DNA from: Solenopsis invicta
Lineage: Eukaryota > Arthropoda > Insecta > Hymenoptera > Formicidae
Direction: 5' to 3'
Assembly: GCF_016802725.1 (NCBI RefSeq)
Contig: NC_052666.1
Location: 27,681,497 to 27,745,496, forward strand
DNA length: 64,000 nt
The number at the start of each line of letters is the position of its first letter. Position 1 is the stretch's first letter. The position numbers and the translations under genes were made by a program. The notes under the pieces were generated by a model. It did not search any database, had not been told where the DNA came from, and saw nothing but the letters and a program-made list of their open reading frames with translations. Below, piece after piece: positions 11,385-23,471 of the stretch.

Positions 11385-12078
11385 TCTTAGTCGAGAGCGC
11401 AAAAAGGGCTCTTGCCTATTTCTTGGGGAACTTTTTAGAGAAAGCTGATGCATATATTCTTTTATGCTTTTACACATCTATATATTTAGTAAATATCTAT
11501 AAATTTTGGTCAAATGCTCATTAGTCTCTATGTTGCGTAATTTTTTTTTTAAATAAACATGTATTTTAAATCTGACTTCTCAGAAACTACTGAAGCTATT
11601 AATTTCAATTTTTGCATACATATGTATTATATATATATATCGCATGAACCAAAATTATTATATTTATAAATTAACTATGTTTTCATACATAAAGTAAAAT
11701 AAAAATCGATATTTATCGTTGATTTTCGTAACAGTGCCATTTTAATAATTTGCAATTATTTTTATTTATTCTAGTTTAATGCGATAAGCAGAAACAGCAA
11801 ATATCTTACATATAAAAAAATTGAAGTCGAGAGATAACTTCGATAGTTTCCGAGAAGTGTCAGCTGACTTGAAAAATGTGTTTTAAAATTTTTTTATTAA
11901 TTTTATTAGTTTATTAATTTTATAAGTTTATTAATTGTAAATAACATGGAAATTAATAAAGTATGTAGCCACACGAAAATTTACTAAATGTGTACAAGTA
12001 GATGTGTAAAAGCATAGAAGAACAGATGTAGCAGCCTTCGTTAAAATTCCCAAAAGTGAGTCACTTTCTCGTGCTCTA
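11385..12078. mobile_element. ~0.7-kb long-inverted-repeat (foldback-like) element
   Basis: The two halves are inverted copies. ATGCTTTTACACATCT at 11464-11479 pairs exactly with 12000-12015. ACTTCTCAGAAACT at 11575-11588 pairs with 11845-11858 with one mismatch. TTTAGTAAAT and CAATTTTT blocks lie in the corresponding intervals. The arms are about 250 bp each, with indels, around a centre near 11.72-11.74 kb. There is no open frame, so it is a non-autonomous foldback or long-TIR transposon. Termini are estimated from where pairing fades. Confidence 0.65.
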
Positions 12079-12079
12079 G

Positions 12080-13820
12080 AGTAGAGAATACCTCCGTAAT
12101 TACGATCCTCGCTTTGCTTCGTGTTTTTAGGTAAAGAAGGAATATTTGGGTTAAGTTTAGTCTTGAGAACGTCTAGTCTCTCTCTCTTTCTCTCTGTAAG
12201 AGCTACGAGCGCAAAAATTCTAGCGTCGCGTCGCGAAATGACGCGGAAAGCGGATACTTAAATCGTAATGCTCTCGCTTTCCACCCCTTCGATAAGGAAG
12301 TAGAATTCTGCGCGCACAAGGAGTTCTCGGGGAATATTTAAACAGCTCTGAATATTTAAACGAATGACCGTTCGCTCTCGCGGGCGGCCAAGGACACACT
12401 CGAATTTCTCGCACGAGCGCACCCTCGGGCATTCATGCGTGCGTGGCACGCGGGGCGAAAGAGAGAGAGAGGAGGCCACGCGATATCGCGGCGCGGTCGA
12501 GTCGCGCCTCGGGGCACGCGTGTGTTATATACGCTCGAGGAGCGGCAAGAGTCAGGGATAAGGGAGAGACGGGCGAGCAAGGGCGAGGGCTGATCATGCG
12601 GCACGTCGAGAGGGTGCGAGCGACAAGATCCTGCGACCGAGAACATTGTTCCCCGTGCGAGCTCGGCGAGCTTTCGTTCTGTCACCCGAGAAAGGGTGAC
12701 GCCAGCCCTTGTTTCTCGTTGCGCTTCCACGAGGGAACATTTCCTCGCATTCAACGCATAATTGATACATGTATAATTATAATTGATTATTTGGTAAGTT
12801 TTATTTAGAATTTGTACATACATATTTACTTGAATTTTTATCACACGTTTGAGCGGCAGAAACGCGGTCGTAAACTTTACTCACGCCATTCACAATTCAT
12901 ATTGTCAGTTACGCGCGGTCATTGATGCGATTTATTACGGCCGGCGCACTGCGAAGTCGCGAAAATATAAATTTCTGCGAGGAGGAGGACATCCGCATCC
13001 GCGGGCTCGTTGACTAATTATCCCAATTACAGGCCGCGAATCGGAGTAATTAGTCGCGCGCGCTGCGTGCTGCGATCGATCGCCCAAGCTAATAACGGGG
13101 CAACCATTTATCAGTTCATAAATCCTCCCTGTATATAAACCGTGACTCGCGTGCGCCGTACAGAAATTTACTAACTGAGACTCGCTCTTATAAATAGTTG
13201 ATACTTATTTTATATTTAAGTACGTGCTAAATTATTGCAATCGAATTCAGGAAATTTCATCTGTCAAGACGCATTAAGAAATAATGAACGTCGTTGGGCA
13301 GTATTTTTGAAACGGCGCCGCTGAGCGATATAAAAGGCGTGCTCTGTAAGGAATGCATCCTTCTATTCATGCAAAAATTTGATATTTGTATAAATTTATG
13401 TGTACTCTTCGAAAGTAGTTACTCGACGCTCTTATATTAAATATCGATATTAGATTCCTTCTTAATGACATTCTCCTGCAAATTTATCGGATAAAGAATT
13501 AAAATACTCAGTGTCACTTTGTAGAAATGAAGGAATCTATAAATATATTCTCTCATTTCTCCACTTTTTTTTTATTTTTAAAATATTGAATTAGATATCG
13601 AATTTTTGTTCGAGATATGGAATTGATATAACCATTAAGGTTATTATAATTTTACGTTTACGTCCGCGATATAATACATATAAATATATAACTTGCCCGA
13701 CTGATTGTGAGAAAATTCTCACAAATTTCTAAATATCAAAGTAACAAGAGCATATTATATTTAAGTAAAGAAAAGTTGATGAATGCGTATCAATTACCAA
13801 ATCGTACCTCTCAATATTTT
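12080..13820. other. Gene-free stretch with a CpG-rich patch and a TATA-like promoter motif
   Basis: 12.2-12.75 kb is CpG-rich and carries only low-complexity open frames. At 13012-13055 a perfect 9-bp inverted repeat (GACTAATTA ... TAATTAGTC) brackets further TAAT/ATTA cores, as in homeodomain target clusters. The rest is AT-rich. Confidence 0.4.
13325..13340 (+). promoter_or_regulatory. TATA-box-like motif
   Basis: The motif CGATATAAAAGGCG sits just downstream of a short GC-rich stretch, matching the usual TATA-box context. No initiator, open frame or splice donor downstream confirms a promoter, and such motifs arise by chance in a window this size. Confidence 0.2.
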
Positions 13821-13821
13821 A

Positions 13822-14606
13822 TATGTTAATCTAAACATTTAGTGACAAAAATAAAAATTAAGAGAAATAATATAAAAACAAAAATTTAACTAGTTTTATT
13901 TTGTTTTGTGCATTAGAAACGCATTTTAGAAAATCAGGTACATCGGATGTAAATTTTTCATCAATATGTAGCTGATAATAATTAGACAATTTTACCTTGA
14001 ATTTTTATAATTTCACAAAATAAGGCTTATTGCAGAATATTTTATATTGTACATTATATCTATGTGCAATTATAAAGATTAAACTAATACTTTTATAAAA
14101 TCTGTCGAGTTTCCTAAATCGTACCACCACAAATTTTATGACAATAAGTGATATTAACGCAACATTGATAAATAATGATAAAGCTAATAATTGATATGAA
14201 TAAAAGTATGTCAAACTAAATTCAAGTTTTATTTGGATGTATTTACCTTTTCAATACTTTTATTTATTAATTGTTAAATATTTGATCCTTTTCTTCCATA
14301 AATTATTTAAAAAATATTAATTTACGATTCTTTGTATTTTTAATTATTTTAATATATAAATTCGATACTTTCAAAGGCGATACAATTTAGGCAACTGATT
14401 ACCTAAATAAACCTACTCTGCAGCATGCTGTAAAGAAGCTTATAAATAAATTAATTTGCTATCGATGAAATGTTAAATATTGTAGTAATGGATACGTGAA
14501 ACATCAAGCTATAATTTCCAAACTTTATTTGTGTACAAATTAGTGTATCAAATGGGAATATAATGAAAAATAACTTGTGGTACGCATTCGGCAACTCTCC
14601 CTTATT
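13822..14606 (+). mobile_element. 0.8-kb dispersed repeat family, copy 1
   Basis: This segment is colinear with the reverse complement of about 29.34-30.23 kb, and its right half matches about 58.6-58.99 kb. Shared blocks include CAATATTTTA at the left edge, AAAATCAGGTACATCGGATG near 13930, TTTCCTAAATCGTACCACCA near 14110, and GCAGCATGCTGTA near 14420. The minus strand of the middle block encodes FVVVRFRKLDRFYKSIS, similar to FVVIRIRKLDRVYKNIN in copy 2. This hints that the ancestor coded for protein on that strand. All copies now carry stops and frameshifts. It could be a decayed transposon or gene remnants; I do not recognise the peptide. Confidence 0.6.
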
Positions 14607-17600
14607 AGCACACATTTCTTAAATTTGATCGAGAAACATCTGCATTTTCAATTGATTTATTATAAATCGATAAATTTGAAAAACATGACGTGATAAAGCA
14701 AAGATAAAAAATTTAAATAACGACACGAAGATCCTCGGAGACGGAAAAGCAACTCGCGTCTACCAGGTGGGCTGTTATTGTTTCTATAATGGCAGGAACG
14801 GCATCCCTGGAGGCTGTAATGCCTCCTCGATGACGAGGCGACGAGCGCAGGTGCGTCGCACGAGCGACGGGATTTGCCCTCCCCGAGAGAACTCCCCCCT
14901 CGTACACTGGAGGGTCCTCTTTCGCGAGCTTAACGAGATGACACCGTTCCCAAGATCCTCGGAAAATCCCGAGTCGCGCAAGAACGTCGCCGGCGCTCAA
15001 ATTTATTCATTCCTCTCGCCGCCGCGCCGTCAACGTTGCACGCACAACGGTTCGTAACGAGCTACGGAGATTTTATCTAACAATAGGAAAGGCTGTAGAT
15101 CCAAGGATTCTAAGGCACGGGGAGTAAATTTTAGGAACGAAAGCGAAAGAGAGAGCTGCGTGTCAGTCGCTGAAGGAAATCAAGCACTTACAATTAATCG
15201 TTTTTTAATTCACATATGTAACAGCTGAATTTTTTTTAAACTTGACGTTATCAATGAAGTATGTAAGAAATTGAATGAGAGAAACGTACAGTTACGCTCT
15301 TCTTCTCGGACGAAAATGTAACTGTATCGCTTTCTACGATCACGGAGATCCGTACAAATCCAGTCGCCATTCGCGAATGATGTATTACTCGCTCTGACTC
15401 GGACAAAAAAAAAGATACTACAAGAAAATTTCATGTCTTAATTTCGAGAAAGCTCGCGTACGATAAATTATCGAGCTTACAAATTGTCTCCGGAAAAAAA
15501 GGACAGTGATCGATATCCGGCGCGAAAGATTCTTAGCGGAATTGGCGCGGTAGTCGCTGGAAAATCAAACGAACGACGAGGAAAGGGTTAAACTGGCGGA
15601 GAGGACTGGAGTCTGTGGATGGTGGTGGGGTCGATGCGCGAGGGGCGACAGGGGGAGGGGCAGGGTCTTCATGGAGCGACGTTTAACAGCATCGTAACCG
15701 GCTGGGATGATTACCTCACCAGCCAACGTAGGACTCTACGACCTACCCTCTGCTCGTCGTCGGCGTCGCGACGCCCGTAAACGGAAGCCCCACGGCGGTG
15801 CTCCAACTCTCTCTCCCTCCTCCCTTTCCTCCCGCCACCCCGGGGCTCCCACTCAGCCTTCCTTCGTCGTGCGATGCATATCCAACCCTTTAACCACCTG
15901 CCGGAGAAGCGGCAGCAATCTCGGGCGGCGAATGCGCAGCGCCCCGAAAATGTTAAAGGAGCCGCGGTAACGCTTTCGACTCTCAACTGAGGATCCAGCC
16001 GAAGATTTCTCTTGCTAAGGTGATCCTTTGAAGTTAGAGGCACCGTTGGACTATGTACAAGGATAGCGGGAAGGAGGTAATCTCAGAAATGGGATTCTAT
16101 ACCCGAAAGAATTTCCAGCGGATTTTCTCTCTTTTTTTTTTAGAAGACTTTAATCCGAGACCTGCTCTCTCGATATCGATTCAACAAAACTTCGTTCACG
16201 GATATTGCGATAAGTTTGTTTACGTTAATATAAAGAACAGCAGTTAACAGATCATGAGTTTAAAAAGAAAGGATGAACGAATTTTCTCGATGCGTATTTT
16301 TTGGTATCATCTTTGCATAGACGGTTGACTTGAATAGTATTTCAAGCCAACTTTTTAAACGCGATGTAAGGGACACCTTTTACACTCAGCCAAATCGATT
16401 CACGCGATACTCTCTTTCGCTTGGCTTCGCCCTCTCGTTCCAGTTTCTTTAGCTTTTCGTCACGACGATTGACAGGCTTTATGGCGGCGGTACGGTCACG
16501 CTTAACGACCGAGCCAATCGTAAAAAGCTCCGCTGGCGCTGCGGAGCGTAGATAAGGTCTTCGTCATTGACAACCTTGCGGCGAAAGAAGGACGAGCCTG
16601 GGCTCGCGATGCGAACAAGGACGGAGGATCTCATGATTGCATATTAATGTTCGAAAAATGTCGATAATTTGTATTTATACTGAAATAATATTTATCAATT
16701 TTTCCGTCTGAAAATTACAGTATTTTTTTTTAATAATTTCGAAAATTATGTGTGTACCTGCATAACATCGCTTTCTTCGGAAAATTCAGGAAAATGCTGA
16801 CTTATAGAATATGTAGTTATGCAGCACCAGATATCACCAGTGCGGTTGAAATCAGGTACGAGTACTCGCGATGTATTCTTTGCTCGCTACCTCGCGTCGT
16901 TCTGATACTTGAGAGCGCAGATCGCGCGGGAATACATATCTTCAATAATTGACTAAAGTATCGAAAATTGAAAACTGACGAAACTGGTTGGAAGCACGAA
17001 TAACGCAATATTTTCGTTGGATTAATGTGACTGCGATAAATAATGCACGTGCGTGTTAGAATCAGTTTGCCGAACGGCGCGATTATCACGTTGCAACGGC
17101 ATCAGTATATCGAGGATGAACGATTGATAGATATCGATTGCGGAACACCGTGAGAAGAAAGTCCGTTCATCGATTCACCTGCGCGAGAACGGAAGATTGT
17201 CAAGACAATCGAGTCGTAATCCATATCCGAACCTTTAGAGCAAACAATTATACAAATTAACGAAAGTAAAATTTTGATACATGAGACGATTCTAGTCTGA
17301 TATCACCATTTCTTTCTCATTATAAATTAAAAATCAGTAATTCTTTTTTTTTAATTTTTTAGTTAACTTTGGATATTTTTATTCTTATTTTTTAATTTTA
17401 AATTATGCATGTGGCACATTGAGATATTTCACACGGTTAAAAGCATAGCGAAAGAAAGTCGTAAATCTTGATAAGTTATCGACGCACAATTTTATTGAAG
17501 TAGACGCATTCTTAAACGAAATTCGGCATCTTCATTGCGCATTTGACAATTCTTCTAGATAAAGATACACTTTTGGGCACGGTTACGTGCCATAACTCGC

Positions 17601-18127
17601 TAATTGTTAATTTTCATTATGCCCCGTCAGTTGAACGTCACAGTGTGTTCCGCCCCGTGAGAATTAAATTAATGCAATAAATTCGCTGAATTTAGTACGC
17701 GCGCGTCGAGCGAGATATTTTTTTAACCATATTTCTCGCATCGCGTTCGGAACCGCGTATTGTATTCGCATGCGTGTATGATGCGTGAATGTGTGGAACG
17801 ACCGTGCGAAGAGTAATTGGGCAATATTGTCGGTAAGTATGATTGTGACCGCGGATAGGATGGGGTTGAGAACTGTGCGCGACATGAGGCGAGATGGAAA
17901 GAGAAAACGAGAAAAAGGAAAAAAAAAGTTGGGATGCTAAACAGGGCGAAAGAGATGCAAGTAGATGAGAGATATAAAAGCGAGAGATATAAAAACAGGG
18001 ACGATAAGAGGACTGTTTACGAGTCATCGAAGGTGCTTCAGGAAACTTATCGAAACTCCCTTCTTTTGGTTAATTCTTAGTAATTAAAAAAAAAAATGTT
18101 TTCTACATTTAATATTTTTCTTATATA
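14606..18127. other. Gene-free stretch, alternating composition
   Basis: 14.71-15.06 kb and 15.6-16.0 kb are GC-richer patches with short overlapping open frames on both strands, none recognisable. 16.35-16.65 kb is moderately GC-rich. 17.2-17.45 kb is AT-rich. A purine-rich run with two TATAAAA motifs lies near 17.88-18.0 kb. No gene or repeat is supported. Confidence 0.45.
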
Positions 18128-18460
18128 CACCGAGAGAAAAAATGTTTGCAATTATCATAATTTAACTATAATTTAAAGTCAATTTTTCGATGCCAATTTT
18201 TATAGTTGTTTTAATCATGCAAATTGTAACTATTAATTATTATTACTATTTAAATAAAATAATTTGATATTTTACTATATTTGAAATTACTATAATTTAT
18301 AGTAAACTTTTTCTTAGTTTGTAAAATCATAAAGATTATTATTACTAACAATATAATAGTAATAATTATAAAAACGGAACTCCTAACCATAATTATTTCA
18401 CCATACGGTTATAATTACTAATACCAAACACTTTCTATTATTGACTATTATTGACTATTT
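18128..18460 (+). mobile_element. AT-rich inverted-repeat element, copy 1
   Basis: The left end (AGAAAAAATGTTTGCAATTA) and the reverse complement of the right end (AGAAAGTGTTTGGTATTAG) are similar, giving imperfect terminal inverted repeats of about 35 bp. The right half matches 63.15-63.28 kb, including TATTTGAAATTA, AACTCCTAACCATAATTA in variant form, and ATAATTATTTCACCAT. It has no coding capacity, so it is a non-autonomous repeat. Confidence 0.55.
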
Positions 18461-19045
18461 CATATTAAAATTTTTTAAATGACATATCAGTGTTCATTAT
18501 AAAATAAAATCTTTCAAGTAAAATTATAAATCTATGTATTTTTATGTAATAACCTAAATAGGTTTGATAAGTTAGTCGTTTTTATATTTTAATAAGATTT
18601 TTAATCAATCTTAAGAAATTTTTAGATTTTACTTTATTTTGGACACACTTTGAGAAAAAATGCGCTTTTCGCGCTGTCGGCGCGAGGAAAAAGAAATCAA
18701 TCGCGTCATATGCGTAAAAGAATTAATTTCGTCACTTGAAAATGTCACTTGATTCAATCACGCAGATATTAAGCTGATTAACGGCGCGTTCGCTAATATT
18801 TCGTTCCTCTCTCTCCGCGTTAATAAATCGAAATAATTGAATAGTGCGGATTTTTAGAGATAGGAATGTCAGACCGCTAACGAAAGGCATGCGCCGCGGA
18901 ACAAAAAAAAATAGCACCTTTCATTCAAGAAGCAGCCTACGAGCGAACGTTGCTCCTCCATTAGCGACAGTTGTAACAAAGCGCCTTTTCATGACGCATC
19001 GCCGCGACCAACTCGCATAAACTCGACCGTCTCCCGAGCCTCGCG
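18460..19045. other. Gene-free stretch
   Basis: AT-rich to 18.65 kb, then mixed. No gene or repeat is recognised. Confidence 0.45.
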
Positions 19046-20217
19046 TGATCATCCCTCTTTCTCGGGGCTTCCGTCAAAAATCCAACGCGCGTTCCAACGC
19101 GCGAAGACAAAGGTGGCAACGGGAAAAGCCGCGGGGAGCGACGAGGAACGAGAGCGGGATGTGGAGAAAGGGAAAAAAAAGTGAGAGGTGGTGGAAAAAT
19201 CGTGGAAGCGGAAGAAAGAAAAAGAAGAATATGAAGAGGGAGAGAAAGAGCGAGAGTGAGAGAGAGAAGTTCGATGTCGAACTCAGCCCTCGACCGAACG
19301 GCTCACCATCCCTTCCCCGTTCTCATCTATAGAAGATACCCTTCGACTCTCCGTGCCCTCGTACGTGCTCTCGCCCACAGACCGTCCCTATACTCTCGCA
19401 CGTATACGTATTCACCCATACAAGCGCGTGCAGAAAGCCGTAGTCACCCTCCAGCGGCCCGCGGCCCCGCCCGTCCCACCCCGTCTCGTCAACCCTCGCT
19501 CGGCCGGCGTGTTCCCGCCCTCTCCGTGTTTCCGCGGCCCGTTCCAACCACCCCGTTCCACGCCGTGTCCCGCAGGGCATGTCCCTATACACCGCCGGCA
19601 TGCAATTGTCCGCTCTATCGCCTCTAGATCCGTTCTCGCGTCGCGATCGCGGTGCTTATAAAAAAAGCGTCTCTCTGATAAGACACGATCCCGATCGAGG
19701 AGTCCCGACACCGAATTCAAACGTGTCCGAGTGGCGCGGCTGATTTTATGCGAATTTTTCGCGGGGGCGCCGCGCGGACAGTACTTTCGCCGCTGCCGGA
19801 AAATTCTCATCCCCTTTGGTGGCACGCTCCGCGGCACGCCCGGCCGTCTCTGTTATACTGCCGGCAGCGACCCAACCGTCTCCTCCCTCGTTCGCCCCCG
19901 CACCCTCTCTCTCTCTCTCGCCCCATCCACCCCAAACTCGTCCCCTCACGCCTGCCGCGCTCGCCCACGCCCGTCGCTCCCGCCGCGCGTCGCGCCGCCA
20001 CCGCCACGCCATCGCGTCGCTCTGCCGTCCCCTCGAGCCAGCCGAGCTAACCACCCCATCCCAACCACCCCGGCCACCCACGCGCGCTACCCCTATCCTC
20101 GACCGCGCCACTCTGCGAGCCGCTCGTTAACCTGCTAGCGCCCCTCTAACCGCTGCTGCAGGGCTGCTGCTGCTGCCGCCGCCACCACCGTTGCCGCCGT
20201 CGCTCACCGTGCCACAG
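19045..20217 (+). promoter_or_regulatory. Putative promoter and pyrimidine-rich leader exon ending in a splice donor
   Basis: The + strand is purine-rich (GA/GGAA) from about 19.10 to 19.27 kb and switches abruptly to C/T-rich DNA that runs to about 20.2 kb. A TATA box (CTTATAAAAAAAGCG) is at about 19655-19669. The CAG|GTATGT splice-donor consensus falls at 20217/20218, after a CTG/CCG/CAC-rich stretch. TATA, C-rich leader and donor in this order look like a 5' exon, perhaps non-coding, starting near 19.69 kb. Open frames inside are Pro/Ser/Arg-rich on both strands and give no recognisable protein. No acceptor or next exon was identified, so the call is inferential. Confidence 0.3.
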
Positions 20218-20239
20218 GTATGTACTTACGTACGACGCG

Positions 20240-20253
20240 GGCTGCCTGCCTGC

Positions 20254-20306
<53 letters not shown>

Positions 20307-20346
20307 GGGCTGGCTGGCTGGCGGGCTGGCTGACTGGCTGGCTGGT
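20240..20346. repeat. (CTGG)n tetranucleotide array
   Basis: About 26 units of CTGG/GGCT with a few CCTG and GCGG variants, starting 22 bp after the putative splice donor. On the minus strand it would read as a Gln-Pro-Ala-Ser repeat, which I regard as an artefact. Confidence 0.95.
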
Positions 20347-23030
20347 TGCACGCTTTCCTGATCGTAAAGTAGCGGTGGCGTGCTCCTGCGGATCTCGTCT
20401 GCCCCCCCTACTTCCCTGCCCTGCCCTGCCCTGGCCCTGTCGTCCCCATCTTCTCCCCGCGGAGCTCCGAATCTCTCGAGGGGATGGAATTCTGAGGAGA
20501 GAGAGAGAGAGAGTGCGTTCAGACAAGAGTATTCCCGTCCAGGAGTTCGGAGACGCCGAGAGTAATGATCCGACTGGCTGCGTGTTTTCGACTGACAGCG
20601 TTAGGGAGGGAGAGTAGGAAATTTCCTCGGAAACTACCGGCCCTGAGATGGTAAAAGGGTAAAAGCTGCCGCAACACACTCTGGTCTCCTCCTGAATTCT
20701 TTGTGCAGTCACGCGGCGGACGGATCGCGCGAATGCGGATGCTGGCTAAAAATATAAATGTCACCGCGCGTGTCGACTCGAATAATGACGAGGTGGATAT
20801 CATCGCAAAAAAAGTCTTGCGCTTTTGTTCGACATTTTATCTCGTTCCATTTTATTCTACTGTATATTCTATTTTAATGCGCCTCTCTCTCTTTCTAAAA
20901 TGATATACGCGCGCAGGAATACTTTTTGTTTCTCGCCCGCGTTTTTGTTTGATTCCCTTAACACTATCTGGTGCCGCTGCTGGCTGATGGCTGCTGGCTC
21001 CGGTTAGGTATCGCTGGATGAACGCAGCGCGGTAAAGCGTAAAAAAAACGCGGATTCCGATTCCGCCGCCAATTATGGACTCAATTATATCGGCATACGC
21101 ATGAAAAAATATCCGCGACAATTTCCCGCCGCGGGATGAGTATTACATCGACGGCCAAAACGCGAGCGCGGTCGTCACCAGGCGATGTAATAATTTCGTT
21201 TACCAGTGCTTCATGAAAAATTATAACCGTTCCATCGCGCGTGTGATACCGCGCCATGAAGTTTCAATTGTATCGCGTCAAATGTGTGCTCACGTTTCAT
21301 CACCAATTTTATCATTTCGAGTCAATTCATTTTATCAAGAAATACACTTATCCCATGCAAACTTATGTGTTACACGCATACATGAACGCGAAATTGACGG
21401 CGTTCGATTTTCATCATTATTTTCTATCTTAGAAAAAAAAACATACGCATTACGCAAATATGAATCTCGTCGAAACGAGTTAAAATTGTGAAAGTATTTT
21501 TTCGTTGTTCAACTGTGAAAAGAAGTTGTGCTCTTGTAGTCTCAAAATTATTATAATTATTCGTTTATCGTGTAATTACATTTACACAAAAATGTTACAC
21601 AATAAATTCGCAAATAGGATAAAGGTCAATTAATCAATCAAATAAGATGGAATATCATATTAATGTTTTCATTGGAACACATCAAAGATTATGTATCAAT
21701 AAAACGAAACGTTTCCGACTTTACTTGGTCTTTCTCAATCGTAAAAAATGTCAGGCAATCGACTAAAATGAATTTTAGTTTCTACAACTGTAGCATGATT
21801 GACAAAACGGAGCTTTATCATAAAGTTAAACGTTGACTATTGGTGTAGTTTGAAAGATGTTACAGAGTACATACATTGATATTTCTCTAGAATCAACGCG
21901 TATACGAAATTCCTACAGAGTTACCAAATTTAAAGAGATTAAGACCGGACGATTATATCTGTCGATTGTCATCGATTCGTTTCCGGGGATGAATACATTA
22001 GCGCGAACGTCGAAAATCGACCGCTTCTTAGGACGCCGGCGACGCGACGCGCCGCGTGCGCGATGCCGGGCAGGTGCTAATTTTAACCGTTTCCTTAACC
22101 CGCGTATTTATAGGCGGCCGACTCTCGCGGGACTCTTTAAAACGTCTCGCCGGACCATTCGTCGCGCGCGCAGAAAGCGCCCCGAATAATTTAACGGAGG
22201 ACTCGGCTCCGAAACGAGGACGCGTCGTCGTCGTCGTCGTCGTCGTCCTCCCCCTCGTTACACCCACCCCCGTGTGGATTTTCGCTCGCCCGCTCGCTCA
22301 CGCGCGGAGGATTGACGTATATCCGTAACATAAGCCCCGAGAGTTATGCGAGGTCGACAACTTCTGACAAACAAACCTCTCCCATCGACGTCTGTTTGCT
22401 TTCCCTTCTTACTCGTGCATGTGCTTCTTTCCGCTCTTATTATATTTTACCCTGAACCCAAAAAGTCATCCGCACAATTAGGAAATGTACCGGGGGATAA
22501 ATTTAATGACAAATATAGGTCAATTATGAATTCTATTCATTTGTGTTACAGACTACTCGTATCCACAATTGCTTTACTTCATAATTTTTCTCGTTAAGAA
22601 TGTCTGTTTATCGTCTGTAACTATTTGTTAGACGATGTTACCATTTCAATATTTAATTATTTCATTCTTTAAAGTATTAATTTCATTGTGTAACGACAAG
22701 GTAACTGTTTCAATTACTGCTCTTTTGTATACACAGTGGTAGATGATATGCTTATTTTGCAGTTTTTTAAATATATCATAAACATTATTTAATTACAAAT
22801 TTTAACATACACAAAATAAAAGCGGCAAGCTTGAAAACTGATTAATTATTTAAATATAATAAAAAAAATGAAAAATATGAAGTATTGAAGCTATTAATAT
22901 CAGTCATGTTCCGAATATTGCTTTCAAATTATTGCTGCACGTATCTAATATTGCCTCCCTATTTATTGTCACTTATATTTATGTGATAATTTTAGTTTAA
23001 CATTAAAACGTTTTTATGTAACATAACTTT
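20347..23030. other. Gene-free stretch
   Basis: 20.35-20.65 kb remains GC-rich with short GA runs. 22.0-22.35 kb is CpG-rich and contains (CGT)n at about 22221-22247. The rest is AT-rich. A block near 21.70 kb weakly resembles one near 10.53 kb (CGACTTTA.TTGGT), not enough to call a repeat. No gene is supported. Confidence 0.45.
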
Positions 23031-23033
23031 CTC

Positions 23034-23176
23034 AAATTTAAATAAATATGTTAGTATTGTTCAAATAACTATTTTATATCAAACGAGTAATATTTATTTC
23101 AAACAAATAATTTTCACTTATTTGAAGTAAATAAGTTATTTGAATAATAACATATTTATTTAAATTTTGTCACTTT
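23034..23176. mobile_element. Short AT-rich foldback element
   Basis: AAATTTAAATAAATATGTTA on the left is matched by its reverse complement at the right end (near 23145-23172), followed inward by TTCAAATAA on both sides. The whole ~140 bp is one imperfect palindrome, typical of a MITE. A CTCAGTATGC just downstream resembles the CAGTGTG ends seen at 36.76 and 41.51 kb. Confidence 0.55.
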
Positions 23177-23430
23177 TTATCTCAGTATGCTTTTTATTCT
23201 AATATTACAATTGAAAAAAAGCGACAGTAAATTGGACAGTTTTTCTCATTGTTAAATGATCGAAGTGTTTTATCCCATGTTTGAAATTTGTCTACAACGC
23301 ACATATTTTTTTCTCAATTCTCCGCACGCATCGTAATTCTGAGCTAAGTTGGAAAATTGTTCAACAATTTAATACAACACACAATTTAATATAATTTTAC
23401 AATAACTTTCTCTCGAGAGATGATTTCCTT

Positions 23431-23434
<4 letters not shown>

Positions 23435-23469
<35 letters not shown>
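23435..23469. repeat. (TC)n microsatellite
   Basis: Uninterrupted TC dinucleotide run of about 17 units. Confidence 0.95.

Positions 23470-23471
<2 letters not shown>

Noticed and set aside
13450..13540. Possible pre-miRNA hairpin (AGATTCCTTC ... GAAGGAATCT)
   Set aside because: Only the outer 10 bp pair; the interior does not form a continuous stem.
15100..15130. miR-124-like string (TAAGGCACG)
   Set aside because: Only the first nine bases agree and no hairpin precursor surrounds it.
20146..20712. 188-codon minus-strand frame with Gln-Pro-Ala-Ser repeats
   Set aside because: The repeat is the CTGG array read in translation, and the rest of the frame is unrecognised.
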